Shown: positions 13,582-17,453 of the stretch, one piece after another | How the letters are laid out: each line of letters starts with the position of its first letter | Position numbering within the stretch: the stretch's first letter is position 1 | NCBI GenBank assembly: GCA_017302775.1 | Contig: JAFLDC010000015.1 | Coordinates: 1 to 17,453 of the forward strand | Reading direction: 5' to 3' | Source: Sphingomonadales bacterium | GTDB taxonomy: Bacteria > Pseudomonadota > Alphaproteobacteria > Sphingomonadales > Sphingomonadaceae | Length of the DNA stretch: 17,453 nucleotides | Notes under the pieces: model-generated | The model's input: the letters and a program-made list of their open reading frames with translations, nothing else | The model's database searches: none | What the model was told of the DNA's origin: nothing | Translations under genes and position numbers: made by a program

Positions 13582-14850
13582 ATGTCCGCGATTGCGTCCC
13601 GTCCTGCCCCGCGCCAGATCGGCGAGCGCGAATTCATTGCCCTGATGGCGATGATGATGTCGCTGCAGGCGCTGTGCATCGATGCCATGCTGCCCGCGCT
13701 GGACGAGATCGCCCGCGATCTGCGCGTGACCGACCCCAATCAGCGCCAGCTGGTGGTCGGCGTGTTCCTGTTCGCGGCCGGGTTCGGCTCGCTGTTGCCG
13801 GGCGCCTTGGCTGACCGGTACGGGCGTCGCCCGGTTCTGCTGGTCTGCTTCGCGGCTTATATTCTGCTGGCGATCGGTTGCGCGCTGGTCACCGGGTTCA
13901 CCATGCTGCTGGTACTGCGCGCGCTGATGGCCATTGCCAGCGCAGGGCTGGCGGTGCTGCCCAGCGCGATCATTCGCGATCGAATGGGTGGAGATCGGAT
14001 GGCGCGGATGATGTCGACCATCATCGTGGTCTTCATGCTCGTGCCGATGATCGCTCCGTCTTATGGTCAGGCGGTCCTGCTGGTGGCTGGCTGGCGCTGG
14101 ATCTTTGGAGGGATGGCGGTAATGGCCGCTGTGATCGGGCTGTGGATGTATCTGCGCCTGCCTGAGACGCTCAATCCCGAATACCGACAGCCGATCGCGG
14201 TGCGGACGATCGCGGGCAACATGTGGCAAGCCGCGACCAACCGGGTTGCCATGGGCTATGCCCTGGGCGGGGCGATGCTGACTGCGGCCATGTTCGGCTA
14301 CATCAATTCGTCGCAGCAGCTGATTGCCGAACATTTTGGCGCCGGAGAGCAGTTTCCGCTGCTATTTGCGCTGATGGCCGGCGGCATGCTGATGGCCAAC
14401 TTTACCAATTCCCGCATTGTCGAACGCTTTGGCGCAAGGCGGGTCAGCCATACCGCGCTGCTGGCCTTTATCGGCGTGAGCGCCTTGCAGGTGTGGCAAG
14501 CCTTTCGCGGCGGCGAGACTTTGTGGGAATTCGTGCCGCTGATGACCGCTAATATCTGCCTGATAGGCTTTATCGGGGCCAATTTCGGGTCGATCGCGCT
14601 GCAGCCGTTCGCCCGGACGGCCGGCGCTGCGTCCTCGTTTCAATCGTTCGTGCGGATGGCGCTGGGTGCCTTGCTGGGCGGATTGATCGGCCAGGCCTTT
14701 GATGGCAGTGCCCGCCCGTTGGTCAGCGCCTTGCTCGGATCGGGGCTCATCGCGCTGGCACTTGTGCTGTATAGCGAGAAGGGCCACCTGTTCCGCCGCC
14801 TGACCCCGCCCGGTCAGGCCCGGCCAGTCCCCGAACCGGGAGTGCATTGA
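13582..14850 (+). CDS. Bcr/CflA-type MFS multidrug exporter
   Basis: A 422-residue, 12-helix major facilitator of the drug:H+ antiporter Bcr/CflA group. The signature between helices 2 and 3 is GALADRYGRRPVLL, the first helix carries the family's DAMLPALDEI, and the motif-C-like region in helix 5 reads VPMIAPSYGQAVL. Bcr/CflA relatives export drugs such as bicyclomycin, sulfonamides or chloramphenicol; the substrate here is unknown. The ATG at 13582 is preceded by AAGGACAGGG; a TTG at 13552 with AGGGGG six bases upstream is a serious alternative that would add ten residues. It is followed after six bases by glpD, so the two are probably cotranscribed although functionally unrelated. Confidence 0.85.
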   Translation: MSAIASRPAPRQIGEREFIALMAMMMSLQALCIDAMLPALDEIARDLRVTDPNQRQLVVGVFLFAAGFGSLLPGALADRYGRRPVLLVCFAAYILLAIGCALVTGFTMLLVLRALMAIASAGLAVLPSAIIRDRMGGDRMARMMSTIIVVFMLVPMIAPSYGQAVLLVAGWRWIFGGMAVMAAVIGLWMYLRLPETLNPEYRQPIAVRTIAGNMWQAATNRVAMGYALGGAMLTAAMFGYINSSQQLIAEHFGAGEQFPLLFALMAGGMLMANFTNSRIVERFGARRVSHTALLAFIGVSALQVWQAFRGGETLWEFVPLMTANICLIGFIGANFGSIALQPFARTAGAASSFQSFVRMALGALLGGLIGQAFDGSARPLVSALLGSGLIALALVLYSEKGHLFRRLTPPGQARPVPEPGVH

Positions 14851-14856
14851 GGCACG

Positions 14857-16314
14857 ATGACCAAGCCGTTTGATCTGGCCGTGATCGGCGCCGGCGTAAA
14901 CGGGGCGGGTATTGCCCGCGACGCGGCCGGGCGCGGCGCAAAAGTGCTGCTGCTGGAAGCCGGTGATCTGGCACAGGGTACAAGTTCGGCTTCGACCAAG
15001 CTGATCCACGGCGGGCTGCGCTATCTGGAACACTACGAATTCGGACTGGTCCGCGAATCGCTGGCCGAACGCGAGGCGCTGTGGAAGATCGCCCCGCATA
15101 TCATTCATCCGATGCGGTTCGTGCTGCCCTATGTCGACGGGCTGCGTCCACGCTGGCTGCTGCGACTTGGCCTGTTCATTTACGATCACATCGGTGGCCG
15201 CAAGCGGCTGCCGGCAACCCGCACCATCGATCTGCGCCGGCATGCTGCGGGGGTGCCGTTGCAGGGCGGGTTCTCCACCGGCTTCGAATATTCGGACGGC
15301 TGGGTCGATGATGCGCGGCTGGTCGTGCTCAATGCGAAAGACGCGGCGCTCCATGGGGCGGTGGTCCGCCCGCGCACACCTGTTACCCGTGCCAGACGCG
15401 ATGGGGATGTGTGGCAGATCGAGGCCGCGGATGAGCACTTTGCCGCGCGCGCGCTGGTCAATGCCGCAGGGCCGGGCGTGCTGTCGGTGGAAGCAATGGT
15501 TGGCGATACGCCGGATCATGCGATGCGGCTGGTGCGCGGAAGCCACATCGTCGTGCCGCAGCAGTTCGATCATGGCTTTGCCTATTTCTTCCAACTTCCC
15601 GATGGCCGCATCTTTTTTGCGATCCCCTATGAGCGCCATTTCACGCTGATCGGCACAACCGATGTCGATCACGATCCTGCTGCGGGCAAGCCTGAGGCCA
15701 GCGCCGAGGAAATCGCTTATCTGTGCGAAGGGGCCAGCCGCTATTTCGCTCGCAAGCTCACCCCGGCAGACGTCGTCTGGTCCTATTCGGGGGTGCGCCC
15801 GCTGGTCAGCGACAAGAGCGACAAGCCCGAGGAGGCATCGCGCGGCTATCGACTCGATCTGTCGGAGCCGGGCGAGGGCGCTCCACTCCTGACGGTCTAC
15901 GGCGGCAAGATCACCACCTATCGGCATCTTGCCGAAGAGGCGGTCGATATGCTGTCGCCGCGCTTGCCAGCTCTGACCGGGGGCGCTTGGACCCGGGCAA
16001 GGGCTTTGCCCGGCGGGGATTTCCCGATTGATGGCCTGCCCATGCTAATTCGCACGCTGCTGACCGAGTTTCCGCACTTGTCGCCTGACGACGCGGACCG
16101 GATCGGCCGCGCTTATGGGACCAGCGCCTGGACCTGGCTCAAGCGCGATCGGGGCCGGGATTTTGGCGGCGGGCTGTGTCAGGCCGAAGTGGATTATCTG
16201 CGGGCCGAGGAATGGGCGCAGAGCGCCGACGACATTCTCTGGCGACGGACCAAGCTCGGTCTGGTGCTTGGCGCGGAGCAGCAGGCTGCCTTGGCGGGCT
16301 ATCTGCAGGATTAG
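14857..16314 (+). CDS. glpD: Aerobic glycerol-3-phosphate dehydrogenase
   Basis: A 485-residue membrane-associated flavoenzyme that oxidises sn-glycerol 3-phosphate to dihydroxyacetone phosphate and passes electrons to quinone. The FAD-binding GAGVNG (11-16) is followed by the family block GTSSASTKLIHGGLRYLEHYEF, and later VRPLVSDK and YGGKITTYR. Length is normal for the family. It starts six bases after the MFS stop and is not accompanied by glpF or glpK here, so glycerol uptake genes must be elsewhere if present. Its TAG stop overlaps the TAA stop of the convergent carboxylase gene by four bases (TTAG). Confidence 0.94.
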   Translation: MTKPFDLAVIGAGVNGAGIARDAAGRGAKVLLLEAGDLAQGTSSASTKLIHGGLRYLEHYEFGLVRESLAEREALWKIAPHIIHPMRFVLPYVDGLRPRWLLRLGLFIYDHIGGRKRLPATRTIDLRRHAAGVPLQGGFSTGFEYSDGWVDDARLVVLNAKDAALHGAVVRPRTPVTRARRDGDVWQIEAADEHFAARALVNAAGPGVLSVEAMVGDTPDHAMRLVRGSHIVVPQQFDHGFAYFFQLPDGRIFFAIPYERHFTLIGTTDVDHDPAAGKPEASAEEIAYLCEGASRYFARKLTPADVVWSYSGVRPLVSDKSDKPEEASRGYRLDLSEPGEGAPLLTVYGGKITTYRHLAEEAVDMLSPRLPALTGGAWTRARALPGGDFPIDGLPMLIRTLLTEFPHLSPDDADRIGRAYGTSAWTWLKRDRGRDFGGGLCQAEVDYLRAEEWAQSADDILWRRTKLGLVLGAEQQAALAGYLQD

Positions 16315-17453
16315 GACGCAGCGCCCAATGCTGCCCAGGCGAGAGCCGCAAATTCGCACAGCAGCGGCCGGGTCTCGCGCGGATCGATGATATCCTCGAT
16401 GCCGAACATCTCGGCAGTGCGGAACGGACTGCGCACGCGGTTCAGCCGTTCGCGGATCGCCGTGAGATGGGCGGCGGGGTCATCCGCGGCTTCGATCTCG
16501 CTCTTGTAAGCGACCTCGATTCCGCCTTCGATCGGCAGACTGCCCCAGTCGCCACTGGGCCAGGCGAAGCGGTACTGAAAGGTCTCGGCGTTGCTCATCG
16601 CCGAGCCGGCGATGCCATAGGCGCGGCGGATCACCACACTGCACAGCGGCACCGTGGCGCGATAGATCGCGTTCATTGCCTGTACGCCGTACCGGATCGT
16701 TCCGCTTATTTCGGCCTCGCGTCCGATCATGAAGCCGGGATTGTCGACCAGATGCACCACCGGCAGGCGGAACTGGTCGGCCAGCTTGATGAAGCGTTCC
16801 ACCTTTTCGCTGGTCTTGGCTTCCCACGATCCGCCCAGAAAGGTGGGATCGCTAGCCACCACGGCCACCGGCCAGCCATCCAGCCGGGCAAAGGCAGTGA
16901 TGGCGGCGCGGCCCCATTGCCGGCCCATCTCGAACACCGATCCCTTGTCGAACGCGGCGCCCAGCAGCCGCCGCATCGAATAAACCTGCTTGGCCTCCTT
17001 GGGCACCAGGCTGATCAGCGCCGGATCCTTGCGATCGACCGGGTCGGTGCAGATGGTGCGCGGTGCCATCTGACCGACCGCGCCGGGCAGGTAGGAGAGA
17101 AAGCGGCGGGCGGCGGCAAAGGCCTCGACCTCGCTGGAAACTTCTTCGTCCACCACGCCGTTGCGGGTGTGGATCACCGACCCGCCCAGCGATTCCTTGT
17201 CGCTTGCCTCCCCGATCGCCTCGACCACGGCAGGCCCGGCGGCGAACAGTTGCGACAGGCCCTTGACCATGATCGCGTAATGGCTGGCCACCACCCGCGC
17301 CGCACCCAACCCCGCCGTGGGGCCCAACGCCAGTGCGACCACGGGGACGCTTTCCAGGTTCTTGACCACATCGCCCCAACCGGGAACGGCGGGAACGTAT
17401 GTTGCCCCGACCATCTCCAGCGTCTTGACCGATCCGCCCCCGCCGGTCCCGTC
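16311..17453 (-). CDS. Acyl-CoA carboxylase, carboxyltransferase (beta) subunit, 5'-truncated
   Basis: The last 380 codons of a biotin-dependent acyl-CoA carboxyltransferase; the start lies beyond the right edge. The first residues in the window are DGTGGGGSVKTLE, the N-terminal-domain signature, then a crotonase-like fold with GPTAGLGAARVVASHY, followed by the C-terminal carboxyltransferase domain with ASDPTFLGGSWEAKTSEK, HLVDNPGFMIGREAE and RRAYGIAGSAMSN. The enzyme transfers CO2 from biotin to an acyl-CoA. Acetyl-, propionyl-, methylcrotonyl- and geranyl-CoA carboxylase subunits share these motifs; the substrate cannot be fixed from this part. No biotin-carboxylase subunit is in the window. 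Confidence 0.85.
   Translation of the reverse strand, partial: DGTGGGGSVKTLEMVGATYVPAVPGWGDVVKNLESVPVVALALGPTAGLGAARVVASHYAIMVKGLSQLFAAGPAVVEAIGEASDKESLGGSVIHTRNGVVDEEVSSEVEAFAAARRFLSYLPGAVGQMAPRTICTDPVDRKDPALISLVPKEAKQVYSMRRLLGAAFDKGSVFEMGRQWGRAAITAFARLDGWPVAVVASDPTFLGGSWEAKTSEKVERFIKLADQFRLPVVHLVDNPGFMIGREAEISGTIRYGVQAMNAIYRATVPLCSVVIRRAYGIAGSAMSNAETFQYRFAWPSGDWGSLPIEGGIEVAYKSEIEAADDPAAHLTAIRERLNRVRSPFRTAEMFGIEDIIDPRETRPLLCEFAALAWAALGAAS

Noticed and set aside
14362..15927. 521-codon minus-strand frame across the MFS gene end and glpD
   Set aside because: Antisense to two well-recognised genes; no conserved motif.

Overview
The window looks like chromosomal DNA from a high-GC alphaproteobacterium, most likely a sphingomonad (Sphingomonadaceae). 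This rests on the general character of the proteins (Bcr/CflA-type exporter, crotonase, DUF1499 protein, TVP38-oxidoreductase fusion) and on a GGAAC-N16-AGTT promoter of the alphaproteobacterial EcfG type in front of dps. Genus assignment is inference. Coding density is high: no gap exceeds 300 bases. I see no tRNA, rRNA, CRISPR array, insertion sequence, integrase or prophage gene. The window cuts a gene at each end.

Layout. (1) 1-1136, minus: 5' part of a TVP38/VTT membrane domain fused to a mercuric-reductase-like flavoprotein. It is divergent from a DUF1499 membrane protein at 1369-2109; the 232-base gap holds their promoters but no motif I could fix. (2) 2170-3345, minus: a six-helix orphan membrane protein followed by a DoxX-family protein. 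(3) 3528-5286: three small exported proteins of unknown function, two in a minus-strand operon and one divergent plus-strand gene. (4) 5305-8357, minus: a translationally coupled pair, a thermolysin-like (gluzincin) metallopeptidase followed by a ComEC/Rec2-like metallo-beta-lactamase-fold hydrolase. This is the least explained part and the best candidate for a new system. (5) 8501-9976: a crotonase lacking the two classical hydratase glutamates, divergent from a GDT1/TMEM165-like membrane protein with degenerate metal motifs. (6) 10061-11688, plus: dps, then 6-phosphogluconolactonase overlapping a Nudix hydrolase. (7) 11749-13496, minus: a small exported protein and dinB (DNA polymerase IV). 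(8) 13582-16314, plus: an MFS drug exporter and glpD. (9) 16311-17453, minus: the 3' part of an acyl-CoA carboxylase carboxyltransferase subunit whose stop codon overlaps that of glpD.

Much of the window is housekeeping: stress protection of DNA (dps), damage-tolerant synthesis (dinB), glycerol-phosphate and pentose-phosphate metabolism (glpD, pgl), and acyl-CoA chemistry. The metallopeptidase-MBL pair stands apart because both predicted metalloenzymes have intact active sites and are tightly coupled, yet neither has an obvious housekeeping role.
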